Assembly: GCA_002422725.1 (NCBI GenBank)
Contig: DITE01000102.1
Span: forward strand, 1-17,730
Source: Bacteroidales bacterium UBA6192
GTDB lineage: Bacteria; Bacteroidota; Bacteroidia; Bacteroidales; F082
DNA: 17,730 bases
Direction of reading: 5' to 3'
Under the pieces are notes generated by a model. The model had not been told where the DNA came from. It saw only the letters and a program-made list of their open reading frames with translations, and ran no database searches. Positions 7,462-15,062 of the stretch are shown here, one piece after another. Numbering within the stretch: the first letter of the stretch is position 1; each line of letters opens with the position of its first letter. The position numbers and the translations under genes are program-made.

Positions 7462-9923
7462 CTTTTAGGGCTTAGGTCCAACGCATGTTTAACTTTCGTA
7501 TCCTGAAGAGCCAGGTTAATGACTTCCAACATATTATCAACAAAGTGCAAATTCAAACCCTGTATATAACTATCTTTTATTTCGGCAAAATCGCGTTTGT
7601 TCTCCTTGCTCAAAATGATATCGGTGATTTTTGCTCTTCTTGCAGCAAGGATTTTTTCTTTGATTCCACCCACTGGCAAAACCTTTCCACGCAGGGTGAT
7701 CTCACCTGTCATAGCCAGATTGTGCTTTACCTGATGTTGGGTAAATGCAGAAACAAGGGCAGTGAACATGGTGATTCCTGCCGATGGACCATCTTTTGGT
7801 GTTGCGCCTTCAGGTACATGGATATGAACGTTCCATTTTCCAAAAACTTCAGGATCAATATTCAAGGCTGGTGCATGGGCTTTCATATACTCAAAAGCAA
7901 TTGTGGCCGATTCTTTCATCACCTCACCCAGGTTGCCGGTGAGTTTCAGTTCACCTTTCCCATAACTCAGACTGACTTCAATAAAGAGTATTTCGCCACC
8001 GAAAGGAGTCCATGCAAGTCCTGTTACAATTCCTGGCAGGTCGTTTTTTAAGCTTTGTTCACGATGATAATGGGGAACACCTAGTATTTTTTCAAGGTCG
8101 TCAGCAGTTGTTTTTTTCTCATAAGGCTCATCTGACGCAATAAATCGTGCTTTGCTTCGGATTATTTTTGCAATTTGGCGTTCGAGTGAGCGGACACCTG
8201 CTTCACGGGTATATCTTTCAACAATTTTTTCGATAATTAAAGGAGTAAATCTGACTTGATTTGCCTTCACACCGTGTTCGTTAAGTTGCTTGGGGATCAG
8301 GTGTTTCTTTGCAATTTCAACTTTTTCTTCAACAAGATAACCAGCCAGATCGATTACCTCCATCCTGTCGCGCAAGGCCGGATGGATGGTACTGAGTGTA
8401 TTGGCTGTTGCGATAAACATAATTCTCGATAGGTCAAAGTCTATCTCCAGAAAATTATCATAGAATGAGCTATTCTGTTCCGGGTCGAGCACTTCGAGCA
8501 GAGCAGACTGAGGATCACCTTGAATATTGTTTCCGGAAACTTTATCTATTTCATCAAGTACAAAAACAGGATTTGCACTTTTAACTTTTTTCAAACTCTG
8601 AATTATCCTGCCGGGCATAGCCCCAATATACGTTTTGCGGTGCCCGCGCAATTCCGATTCATCGCGCATTCCGCCAAGGGAAATGCGAATATATTTTCTG
8701 CCCAAAGCCCGGGCAACTGACTTACCCAATGATGTTTTGCCAACTCCGGGCGGGCCTACAAGACAAATTATGGGTGATTTCAAATCCTGTTTGAGCTTAT
8801 ATACAGCAAGATGCTCAATGATTCTTTCTTTCACTTTCTCAAGGCCAAAGTGGTCTGCATCAAGCACCGTTTGGGCATGTTTAAGGTCAAAATTATCTGC
8901 CGTAAATTCGTTCCATGGCAGTTCAGCCAGATACTCAAGATAATTTAACTGAATGGAGTATTCTGCAGCTGATGGGTTCATTCGCTGCAGCTTGGCCATT
9001 TCACGGTTAAAGGTTTCAGCCACTTGCTTCGACCATTTCTTTGCTGCTGATTTTTCCTTCAGACTTTTTATTTCCAATTCATTAGGCGAACCACCGAGTT
9101 CCTCCTGAATGGTTTTAAGTTGCTGATTCAGAAAATAATCGCGTTGCTGTTTATCGAGATCAACCTTAACTTTGCTTTGAATCTGGTTTTTCAGGTCAAG
9201 CATCTGAAGTTCTTTTGTCAGCAGTTCAAGCACTTTGTTTGCCCTAAACCGGATATCGGTTAGCTCAAGTAGTTTTTGTTTTTCGGTGGTCAGTACATTA
9301 AGATTGCCTGAAACGAAGTTAACCAAAAAAGCAGGACTCTCAATGTTGCGAATTGCAAAGGAAGCCTCACTTGGTATGTTTGGCGACTGGTTGATGATCT
9401 GAATGGAAAGGTCTTTGATTGACTGAATGAGTGCGACAAATGACGGATCATCAGGCAAAACTTTTGCAGGGTCATATGATTTTACCTGAGCCCTGAAATA
9501 CGGCTCATACTGAAGCATTCCAAGAATTTCGAATCTTTTTTTGCCCTGAATAATAACGGTTGTATTGCCATCAGGCATTTGCAGGGTTTTGATAATATGG
9601 GCTACAGTACCTATCCTGTGAAGGTCATTTTCTTCAGGATCCTCGATGGTGTGATCTTTTTGTGCTGTTACACCTATTATCCGATCCTTTTTATATGCCT
9701 CTTTAATCAGCCGTATTGATTTGTCGCGGCCAACTGTAATGGGAATAACAACACCCGGAAATAAAACTGCATTTCGAAGAGGAAGTATGGGAAGTTCGGA
9801 AGGAATTTCCTCCGCATCCATAATTTCTTCATCCTCAGATGATAATAAAGGAATAAATTCAGTTTCAGCATCAATAATGTCTGAAAACTGAAAAGATTCA
9901 GTATTCAATATGTTTTCATTCAT
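7458..9923 (-). CDS. lon: ATP-dependent protease Lon
   Basis: An 821-residue LonA protease, full length. It degrades misfolded and selected regulatory proteins in the cytoplasm as a hexamer. An acidic N-terminal extension (about 1-40) precedes the substrate-binding LAN domain (LPILPLRNAVLFPG from 45). A coiled stretch (about 230-330) with RDYFLNQQLKTIQEELG leads to the AAA+ module with Walker A GPPGVGKTS at 390-398 and Walker B FVLDEID at 454-460. The protease domain has the catalytic Ser714 in DGPSAG and Lys757 in GGIKEK, spaced 43 residues as in E. coli. All active residues are intact. It follows the GlmU-like gene by 165 bases on the same strand; I found no TAnnTTTG box in that gap, so its promoter is undefined. 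It overlaps the next gene by 4 bases. Confidence 0.97.
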   Translation of the reverse strand: MNENILNTESFQFSDIIDAETEFIPLLSSEDEEIMDAEEIPSELPILPLRNAVLFPGVVIPITVGRDKSIRLIKEAYKKDRIIGVTAQKDHTIEDPEENDLHRIGTVAHIIKTLQMPDGNTTVIIQGKKRFEILGMLQYEPYFRAQVKSYDPAKVLPDDPSFVALIQSIKDLSIQIINQSPNIPSEASFAIRNIESPAFLVNFVSGNLNVLTTEKQKLLELTDIRFRANKVLELLTKELQMLDLKNQIQSKVKVDLDKQQRDYFLNQQLKTIQEELGGSPNELEIKSLKEKSAAKKWSKQVAETFNREMAKLQRMNPSAAEYSIQLNYLEYLAELPWNEFTADNFDLKHAQTVLDADHFGLEKVKERIIEHLAVYKLKQDLKSPIICLVGPPGVGKTSLGKSVARALGRKYIRISLGGMRDESELRGHRKTYIGAMPGRIIQSLKKVKSANPVFVLDEIDKVSGNNIQGDPQSALLEVLDPEQNSSFYDNFLEIDFDLSRIMFIATANTLSTIHPALRDRMEVIDLAGYLVEEKVEIAKKHLIPKQLNEHGVKANQVRFTPLIIEKIVERYTREAGVRSLERQIAKIIRSKARFIASDEPYEKKTTADDLEKILGVPHYHREQSLKNDLPGIVTGLAWTPFGGEILFIEVSLSYGKGELKLTGNLGEVMKESATIAFEYMKAHAPALNIDPEVFGKWNVHIHVPEGATPKDGPSAGITMFTALVSAFTQHQVKHNLAMTGEITLRGKVLPVGGIKEKILAARRAKITDIILSKENKRDFAEIKDSYIQGLNLHFVDNMLEVINLALQDTKVKHALDLSPKR

Positions 9924-10088
9924 AATAATCGGTCAAAATGTCATAAACAGATGCATTTTTCATTGGAATCATATTTCAATTTTGTTTTCTCAAATCCTTT
10001 ATCTATTGAAAACGAATTCCTGGCAATGCTTAGGTGCTCTGAAGCATCTGTCATTTAATGAATATCATGTCAATCGTCATGCCAAAAT

Positions 10089-11270
10089 TCAGGCACGCCT
10101 ATTTTTATGGGTGAGATTATAAATTTCTGTCAGGATATCCTGTTCGGTTTTGTCAAACTCTATTCCACGGCGGTTATACACTGCTTTGGCGATATTAAAT
10201 GCTTTTTTCAGGTCAAAATCAACAAAGCCATGAGTTCCTCCCCATGAGAAAGAGGGGACAAAATTTCGTTGATAACCAGCACCAAAGATGTTTGCATTTA
10301 CTCCAACTATTGTTCCGGTATTAAACATAGTGTTTATGCCACATTTGGAGTGATCGCCCATAATTGTTCCGCAAAACTGTAGTCCGGTTTGCACAAACGA
10401 ATCTTCAGCATAGTTCCATAACTTAACGACCTCGTAATTATTTTTGAGGTTTGATGTATTGGTATCTGCGCCAAGGTTGCACCATTCGCCTAGCACCGAA
10501 TGGCCAAGGAAGCCATCGTGCGCTTTGTTTGTATAGCCAAAAATAACGCTCTGGTTGACCTCTCCGCCAATTTTGGAATAAGGGCCGATGGTTGTAGGGC
10601 CATAAATTTTTGCATCCATTTTTAACACTCCGTGATCGCAAAGTGCAAATGGTCCCCTAATTTTTGAACCCTCCATGATTTCGGCACTGTGACCAATGTA
10701 TATCGGTCCGGTAGAAGCATTGAGAATAGCAAATTCAACTTTTGCTCCTTCCTCAATGAAGATATTGTTTTCAGCAACTACCCTGTTTGTGTTGCTTAAT
10801 TTTTGCGATTTTCTTCCTTTTGTCAACAGATCAAAGTCTTCTTTGATAGCTTCGCCGTTCAGATTAAAAATATCCCAGGTATTATCGATCTTCAACAATT
10901 CGTCGTCATAAATAATGGTGTTCTCAGCATCAGATTCAACAAAACTTTCAAGCAGTTCGGCAGTCAGGCACATTGCGATAACAGTATCGCCTTTAGCAAG
11001 GGTTTGGCCGGGTTCAAGTTTATTAATCTGATTGACAAGCTTCTTTGTCGGACAAATTGACCCATTGATTAAAAGATTCTCATTAGCCTTTATCATTGGG
11101 AATTTCTGACTCAGGTAAGGTTCGGTCAGCGAAGATGTCGTTGCATTCAAATATTTTTCCCATTTCTGTCGAATAGTCAGTATGCCAAAGCGGATATCGG
11201 CAACAGGCCTTGTAAAGGTTAATGGTAAAAGATTGGTACGGGCAACACTATCAAAAAGAATGTAGTTCAT
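10089..11270 (-). CDS. Alternative GlmU-like protein, putative sugar nucleotidyltransferase with left-handed beta-helix
   Basis: A 393-residue protein of the Bacteroidetes-type family annotated as alternative GlmU (putative UDP-GlcNAc diphosphorylase / glucosamine-1-phosphate acetyltransferase). The N-terminus MNYILFDSVARTNLLPLTFTRPVADIRFGI is characteristic, with no canonical G-x-G-T-x-M nucleotide loop. From about residue 165 hexapeptide-type repeats build a left-handed beta-helix (ASTGPIYIGHSAEIMEGSKI, then KIYGPTTIGPYSKIGG), continuing to the loop GEWCNLGADTNTSNLKNNYE. The role would be UDP-GlcNAc or another activated sugar for the cell envelope. That function rests on family annotation; the missing nucleotide loop leaves the first activity uncertain. 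It has its own candidate promoter at 11294-11327 and is followed on the same strand by lon. Confidence 0.85.
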   Translation of the reverse strand: MNYILFDSVARTNLLPLTFTRPVADIRFGILTIRQKWEKYLNATTSSLTEPYLSQKFPMIKANENLLINGSICPTKKLVNQINKLEPGQTLAKGDTVIAMCLTAELLESFVESDAENTIIYDDELLKIDNTWDIFNLNGEAIKEDFDLLTKGRKSQKLSNTNRVVAENNIFIEEGAKVEFAILNASTGPIYIGHSAEIMEGSKIRGPFALCDHGVLKMDAKIYGPTTIGPYSKIGGEVNQSVIFGYTNKAHDGFLGHSVLGEWCNLGADTNTSNLKNNYEVVKLWNYAEDSFVQTGLQFCGTIMGDHSKCGINTMFNTGTIVGVNANIFGAGYQRNFVPSFSWGGTHGFVDFDLKKAFNIAKAVYNRRGIEFDKTEQDILTEIYNLTHKNRRA

Positions 11271-11293
11271 ATCTGGTGCGTTTTAATGGCAAA

Positions 11294-11327
11294 CAAATAT
11301 ACTAAGGAATTGCTCATGAGAAGTCAA
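11294..11327 (-). promoter_or_regulatory. Candidate promoter of the GlmU-like gene
   Basis: The minus strand reads TATATTTG at 11301-11294, a full match to TAnnTTTG, with TTG at 11327-11325 and a 23-base spacer, the long end of the allowed range. The -7 box lies about 23 bases before the ATG at 11270. It sits just downstream of the rpmE2 terminator, so this gene starts a new transcript. Confidence 0.5.
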
Positions 11328-11378
11328 TGTTCATAAAAAACATATCAAACCCTATGTTTTGTTAATAAGTTATGGCTT

Positions 11379-11411
11379 AAAAAAAAGCCCTCAACATGTG
11401 CTAAGGGCTTT
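11379..11411 (-). terminator. Rho-independent terminator of rpmE2
   Basis: On the minus strand AAAGCCCT (11411-11404) pairs with AGGGCTTT (11391-11384). The inner bases can extend the stem with wobble pairs to a short ACAT loop. A run of eight T (11386-11379) follows directly. It lies about 25 bases after the stop of the L31 gene. Confidence 0.85.
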
Positions 11412-11436
11412 AGTTAATTCTATCGTTGGACAGATA

Positions 11437-11703
11437 TTATTTTGTACGCTGTTCGTAGTGCTTTTTGTACTTTGTTTTGAATTTATCCACACGTCCGGCC
11501 GAGTCAACCAATTTCATCTTACCGGTGTAAAAAGGATGTGACATGTGAGAAATTTCGAGCTTAACAACAGGATACTCTTTTCCGTCTTCCCAAATCATGG
11601 TTTCTTTGGTTTTAACTGTGGAACGAGAAAGAAAACTGTAGTCGTTCGACATATCTTTGAAAACAACCAATTTATAATCCTTTGGGTGAATGTCTTTTTT
11701 CAT
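11437..11703 (-). CDS. rpmE2: 50S ribosomal protein L31, type B (zinc-free)
   Basis: The 88-residue protein begins MKKDIHPKDYKLVVFKDMSND and contains SRSTVKTKET, EISHMSHPFYTGK and VDSAGRVDKFKTKYKKHY. These are hallmarks of type B L31, a peripheral large-subunit protein near the central protuberance. It contains no cysteine, so it lacks the zinc-binding CxxC pair of type A L31. The frame stays open upstream to a possible start at 11751, but that would overlap the promoter, so the ATG at 11703 is chosen. The gene is monocistronic: its own promoter is at 11733-11763 and its terminator at 11379-11411. In bacteria with both forms, type B replaces the zinc form under zinc limitation. Whether a second copy exists cannot be seen here. 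Confidence 0.95.
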   Translation of the reverse strand: MKKDIHPKDYKLVVFKDMSNDYSFLSRSTVKTKETMIWEDGKEYPVVKLEISHMSHPFYTGKMKLVDSAGRVDKFKTKYKKHYEQRTK

Positions 11704-11732
11704 GATCAGATTCGTATTTATTTTAAGGGCTG

Positions 11733-11763
11733 CAAAATTACAACTTTTCACCGGATTATCAAA
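11733..11763 (-). promoter_or_regulatory. Promoter of rpmE2 (L31)
   Basis: The minus strand shows TTTG at 11763-11760, a 19-base spacer, and TAATTTTG at 11740-11733. This is an exact fit to the Bacteroidetes TTTG-N19-TAnnTTTG promoter and the best in the window. Transcription should start near 11726, about 23 bases before the ATG. No zinc-regulator palindrome was recognised around it. Confidence 0.72.
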
Positions 11764-11804
11764 ACACTTGTTTCATTTTTTTATGTTTTTGCACAAACTT
11801 CCCT

Positions 11805-12863
11805 TCAGGATGTGAGTTTTTGTAAAAATTCAAGGGTGTTAATTCCATCTGCATAATCTTCAATATCAGGTTTTTGCGCATTTCCAAATGGCACTGAACC
11901 AGGCCAGCTCCCATTTGCCGAAACAACCACTTGAATCTTATCGGAATCCCTGTTAATCCATTCTCTCAGTTGATGCTGAGTTTCATAATGCGCATAATGT
12001 ATAACTGCCACAGGCGAAGAAATCATATTCTCTTCCCTCAGGAGCACAAATCCGTTGTCGAAATGACGGATACCATTAATCAGAAAAATTGCTTTGTTAT
12101 ATTCATAATTGTTGAAATATTTGCTGTGATTCCTGATCTCAGAATGTCCCTCGAAGCCGCGGAATAGCTCTGTTGGGCTGTAATGCATCGGAAGGTATAT
12201 TTTTGAAACACTGCGACAGCCAAGTCCAAAAAATAGAAAAATATCATCAGCGAGTTTCTCTAACTCCACTTTTGATTCATCTCCCAGAATCAGGCCAATA
12301 CCGTTTCTGTTGCGACGGATAATGTGGGGGTATTTTGCGAAATAAAATTCAAAGTACCTGGAAGTATTATCAGATCCTGTGGCGATCACTGCATCAATTC
12401 CACTTAGTCTGTTCTCAGTGAAAATAACCTGATCTTTTAATTCGGGCTCAATTTGCATTAACATGTCAAACATTGCAGGGATGAGATATTTGTCATCAGA
12501 TGACAACTTTACCATTGCTCTATGCCCGCTAATGATCACGCTAATCAAATCGTGGAAACCAACAGCAGGAAGATTACCAGCCATAACCAAGCCCACTGTT
12601 ACCGGATGTTTCTGATTTTGCGGGATTTCATTGCTTTCTGACCACAATTGAAGAACATTTGCACGCAAAAAAATACATATTCCCTCCAAAGCAGTCTTTG
12701 TTGATTCAGTTGTAAACCATGAATTGGCTGTCTTTGATCGTTGAACAGCAGCATGAAGTGCAGGAAAATTATCAGATTTGCCAGCTTCTGAATCCTTGCA
12801 ATAATTTGAGATATGAGAGCCAAGGATATCCAAAGCCCTGATGCGACTGTGTAAATTGATCAT
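11805..12863 (-). CDS. Acyl-CoA reductase, LuxC family
   Basis: A 352-residue protein of the LuxC domain family (aldehyde-dehydrogenase fold), which reduces acyl-CoA or acyl thioesters to aldehydes with NADPH. Visible motifs are VMAGNLPAVGFHDLISVIISGH (about 92-113, cofactor-binding region), VIATGSDNTSRYFEFYF, and FFGLGCRSVSKIYLP holding the likely catalytic Cys216. The C-terminal part has GIRHFDNGFVLLREEN. The frame opens earlier at a TTG (12899), but the ATG at 12863 leads into MINLHSRIRALDILG and is preferred. It is shorter than Vibrio LuxC (about 480 residues) and no luxABDE genes are near, so bioluminescence is not implied. The gene diverges from serC. The acyl substrate is unknown. Confidence 0.85.
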   Translation of the reverse strand: MINLHSRIRALDILGSHISNYCKDSEAGKSDNFPALHAAVQRSKTANSWFTTESTKTALEGICIFLRANVLQLWSESNEIPQNQKHPVTVGLVMAGNLPAVGFHDLISVIISGHRAMVKLSSDDKYLIPAMFDMLMQIEPELKDQVIFTENRLSGIDAVIATGSDNTSRYFEFYFAKYPHIIRRNRNGIGLILGDESKVELEKLADDIFLFFGLGCRSVSKIYLPMHYSPTELFRGFEGHSEIRNHSKYFNNYEYNKAIFLINGIRHFDNGFVLLREENMISSPVAVIHYAHYETQHQLREWINRDSDKIQVVVSANGSWPGSVPFGNAQKPDIEDYADGINTLEFLQKLTS

Positions 12864-12908
12864 GTTGGTGAATAACTGAAATCGATTGCGAAAATACAAA
12901 TAATGTTA

Positions 12909-12922
12909 GTGAAACATTTCAC
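12909..12922. promoter_or_regulatory. Perfect inverted repeat between acyl-CoA reductase and serC (operator candidate)
   Basis: GTGAAACATTTCAC is a perfect inverted repeat: GTGAAA and TTTCAC flank a two-base centre. It lies in the 134-base divergent intergenic region and overlaps the putative -33 element of the serC promoter (TTTC at 12917-12920). A repressor dimer bound here would block serC and could also affect the divergent gene. The regulator is unknown. Confidence 0.35.
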
Positions 12923-12947
12923 AATAGAACTAAAAAACCTATTTTTG
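12917..12947 (+). promoter_or_regulatory. Candidate promoter of the serC operon
   Basis: TATTTTTG at 12940-12947 fully matches TAnnTTTG. TTTC at 12917-12920, 19 bases upstream, matches three of four -33 bases. The -7 box ends about 50 bases before the serC ATG, leaving a leader of about 45 bases. Confidence 0.58.
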
Positions 12948-12997
12948 CTACCCGTATATTCTTATTGAGCAGATTAAACTAATTAAATAAATACCTT

Positions 12998-14071
12998 ATG
13001 AAAAAGCACAATTTTTTTGCAGGTCCATCTATCCTGCCACAAGTAACGATCGACAACACCAGTAAAGCACTTCATGATTTTGCCGGTATGGGTTTATCAC
13101 TCATGGAAGTTTCGCACCGGAGCAAACAATTTATTGCTGTCGTGGACGAAGCTGTTGCTTTGTTCAAGGAACTGCTCAATATTCCTGACGGTTACTCGGT
13201 TTTGTTTTTAGGTGGAGGAGCCAGTCTGCAGTTCTGTATGGTACCTTACAACCTTTTGGGTAAAAAAGCAGCCTATCTCAACACAGGTGAATGGGCAACA
13301 AAAGCAATTAAAGAAGCAAAAATTTTTGGTGACGTTGATGTCATTGCTTCCAGCGAAGACAAAAATTTTAATTACATCCCGAAAGCTTACACAATTCCCC
13401 AGGACGCGGACTATTTCCACATTACTACTAATAACACAATCTACGGTACTGAAATTCTGCACGATATTGACTCATCAATACCACTTGTAGCTGACATGTC
13501 TTCCGATATTTTCAGCCGTCCGGTTGATATTTCAAAGTATGCCCTTATTTATGGTGGGGCGCAAAAAAATCTAGCTCCCGCTGGTGTTACTTTTGTTATC
13601 ATTAAAAATGACATCCTTGGCAAAGTGGATCGCAAGATACCCACCATGCTCAATTATGCTACCCATATTAAAGGCGAATCCATGTTCAACACCCCTCCGG
13701 TGGTTCCAATTTATGCTGCACTTCAGACATTAAAGTGGCTAAAAGATATGGGTGGTATCAGCGAAATGCAGAAAATGAATATCAGAAAAGCGGATCTGCT
13801 GTATCAGGAGATTGATCGCAATACGATGTTTATGTCAACGATTCCTGCAAAGGAAGACAGATCATTAATGAATGTTTGTTTTGTGATGAAACCGGGTTAC
13901 GAGCAATTTGAGTTAGACTTCGATACTTTTGCAAGCGAAAGAGGTATGGTTGGTATTAAAGGCCACAGGTCTGTTGGCGGATTCAGGGCTTCACTCTACA
14001 ATGCAATGCCTTACGAAAGTGTCGTAGCTTTGGTCGATACCATGAAAGAGTTTGAGAATTTAAAAAAGTAA
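12998..14071 (+). CDS. serC: Phosphoserine aminotransferase
   Basis: A 357-residue class V, PLP-dependent aminotransferase. It converts 3-phosphohydroxypyruvate and glutamate to 3-phosphoserine and 2-oxoglutarate, the second step of serine synthesis, and can also serve pyridoxal phosphate synthesis. It begins MKKHNFFAGPSILPQ, has the cofactor loop FLGGGASLQF (70-79), VADMSSDIFSRP with Asp166 contacting the pyridine ring, and the Schiff-base Lys190 in YGGAQKNLAPAG. The C-terminal block GIKGHRSVGGFRASLYNA binds the substrate phosphate. Length is normal and all key residues are present. It is the first gene of the serine operon; serA follows after 24 bases. The start is clear, with no Shine-Dalgarno. 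Confidence 0.97.
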   Translation: MKKHNFFAGPSILPQVTIDNTSKALHDFAGMGLSLMEVSHRSKQFIAVVDEAVALFKELLNIPDGYSVLFLGGGASLQFCMVPYNLLGKKAAYLNTGEWATKAIKEAKIFGDVDVIASSEDKNFNYIPKAYTIPQDADYFHITTNNTIYGTEILHDIDSSIPLVADMSSDIFSRPVDISKYALIYGGAQKNLAPAGVTFVIIKNDILGKVDRKIPTMLNYATHIKGESMFNTPPVVPIYAALQTLKWLKDMGGISEMQKMNIRKADLLYQEIDRNTMFMSTIPAKEDRSLMNVCFVMKPGYEQFELDFDTFASERGMVGIKGHRSVGGFRASLYNAMPYESVVALVDTMKEFENLKK

Positions 14072-14095
14072 GCGAAAACTAATAAATCGAATATC

Positions 14096-15013
14096 ATGAC
14101 AAAAGTATTGGTAGCGACAGATAAACCATTCGCAAAAGTTGCTTCAGATCAGATAAAAAGTATTTATAGGGAAGCAAATTACGAATGTGTGTTTTTAGAA
14201 AAGTATACACAGCAAAGCGATTTTGTTGAGGCTGCTCAGGATGTGGATGCTATTATAATCCGAAGTGATAAAGCTGACAGAGCAGTTATTGAAAATGGCA
14301 ATAAATTGAAAATCATTGTGAGGGCAGGCGCCGGATACGATAATGTCGATTTGGCTGCAGCAACCGAAAAAGGAGTTGTTGTCATGAACACTCCGGGTCA
14401 GAATAGCAATGCAGTTGCCGAACTTGCTTTCGGAATGATGGTGTATCAGGCAAGAAATCAATTTAATGGATCATCTGGTACTGAATTAAAAGATAAATCG
14501 CTGGGCATTCACGCTTATGGTAATGTTGGAAAAAACGTAGCCAGAATCGCAAAAGGATTTGGTATGAAAGTTTTTGCCTATGATCCTTTTGTTGCAAAAT
14601 CGGTTATTGAAGCTGACGGTGTGATTGCGCTTGATTCTATTGAGGACTTGTATTCCACCTGCCAGTATGTTTCCCTTCATATTCCAGCAAATGACAAAAC
14701 CAAAAAGTCGATAAATCTTGATTTACTCTCGAAAATGCCAGCCAATGCTATGCTTGTTAACACAGCACGCAAAGAAGTTGTCTGTGAAGAAAGCCTGAAA
14801 AAGATTTTTGCCTTGCGTAAAGACTTTTTCTATGTTTCTGATATTGAGCCTGACTGCCTGCAAGAGCTTTCCGAATTTAAAAACAGGTTATATTGTACAC
14901 CAAAGAAAATGGGTGCACAAACTGAGGAAGCCAATATCAACGCTGGAATAGCTGCCGCGAAACAAATCATCAGCTTTATCGAAAACCATGACATTACATT
15001 TAAAGTGAATTAG
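14096..15013 (+). CDS. serA: D-3-phosphoglycerate dehydrogenase, short Lys-type form
   Basis: A 305-residue D-2-hydroxyacid dehydrogenase that oxidises 3-phosphoglycerate to 3-phosphohydroxypyruvate, the first step of serine synthesis. Family blocks are VRAGAGYDNVDLAAA (75-89), NTPGQNSNAVAELAFGMM, the Rossmann turn AYGNVGKNVARIAKGFGMKVFAYDP (140-164), and VNTARKEVV with catalytic Arg225. Glu251 lies in SDIEPDC. Two features are unusual. The catalytic His of TPHIG is Lys270 in TPKKMGAQTEEAN, and the first glycine of GxGxxG is Ala140. The Lys replacement is the known type III-K form, described from Entamoeba and found in Bacteroidetes. There is no C-terminal ACT or regulatory domain, so serine feedback of the E. 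coli kind is not expected. It sits 24 bases after serC, reinforcing the assignment. Confidence 0.94.
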   Translation: MTKVLVATDKPFAKVASDQIKSIYREANYECVFLEKYTQQSDFVEAAQDVDAIIIRSDKADRAVIENGNKLKIIVRAGAGYDNVDLAAATEKGVVVMNTPGQNSNAVAELAFGMMVYQARNQFNGSSGTELKDKSLGIHAYGNVGKNVARIAKGFGMKVFAYDPFVAKSVIEADGVIALDSIEDLYSTCQYVSLHIPANDKTKKSINLDLLSKMPANAMLVNTARKEVVCEESLKKIFALRKDFFYVSDIEPDCLQELSEFKNRLYCTPKKMGAQTEEANINAGIAAAKQIISFIENHDITFKVN

Positions 15014-15062
15014 TCATTGGACTGCCCCACAAACAAACAAGTACTAAATCTAAATTATCATT

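Noticed and set aside
7485..8051. A 188-residue open frame on the plus strand opposite lon
   Set aside because: It is antisense to well-conserved Lon protease-domain sequence, shows no recognisable domain and is rich in Phe, Cys and Ile runs typical of shadow frames.
10027..10052. Hairpin ATGCTT / AAGCAT between the GlmU-like gene and lon, considered as a terminator
   Set aside because: Only 6 base pairs, a 10-base loop and no T run on either strand.
11704..11751. N-terminal extension of L31 (16 residues)
   Set aside because: L31 proteins begin MKKDIHP; the extension overlaps the near-consensus promoter at 11733-11763.
11545..11856. A 103-residue plus-strand frame across the rpmE2 promoter
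   Set aside because: It covers the antisense of L31 and of the end of the acyl-CoA reductase; no family features.
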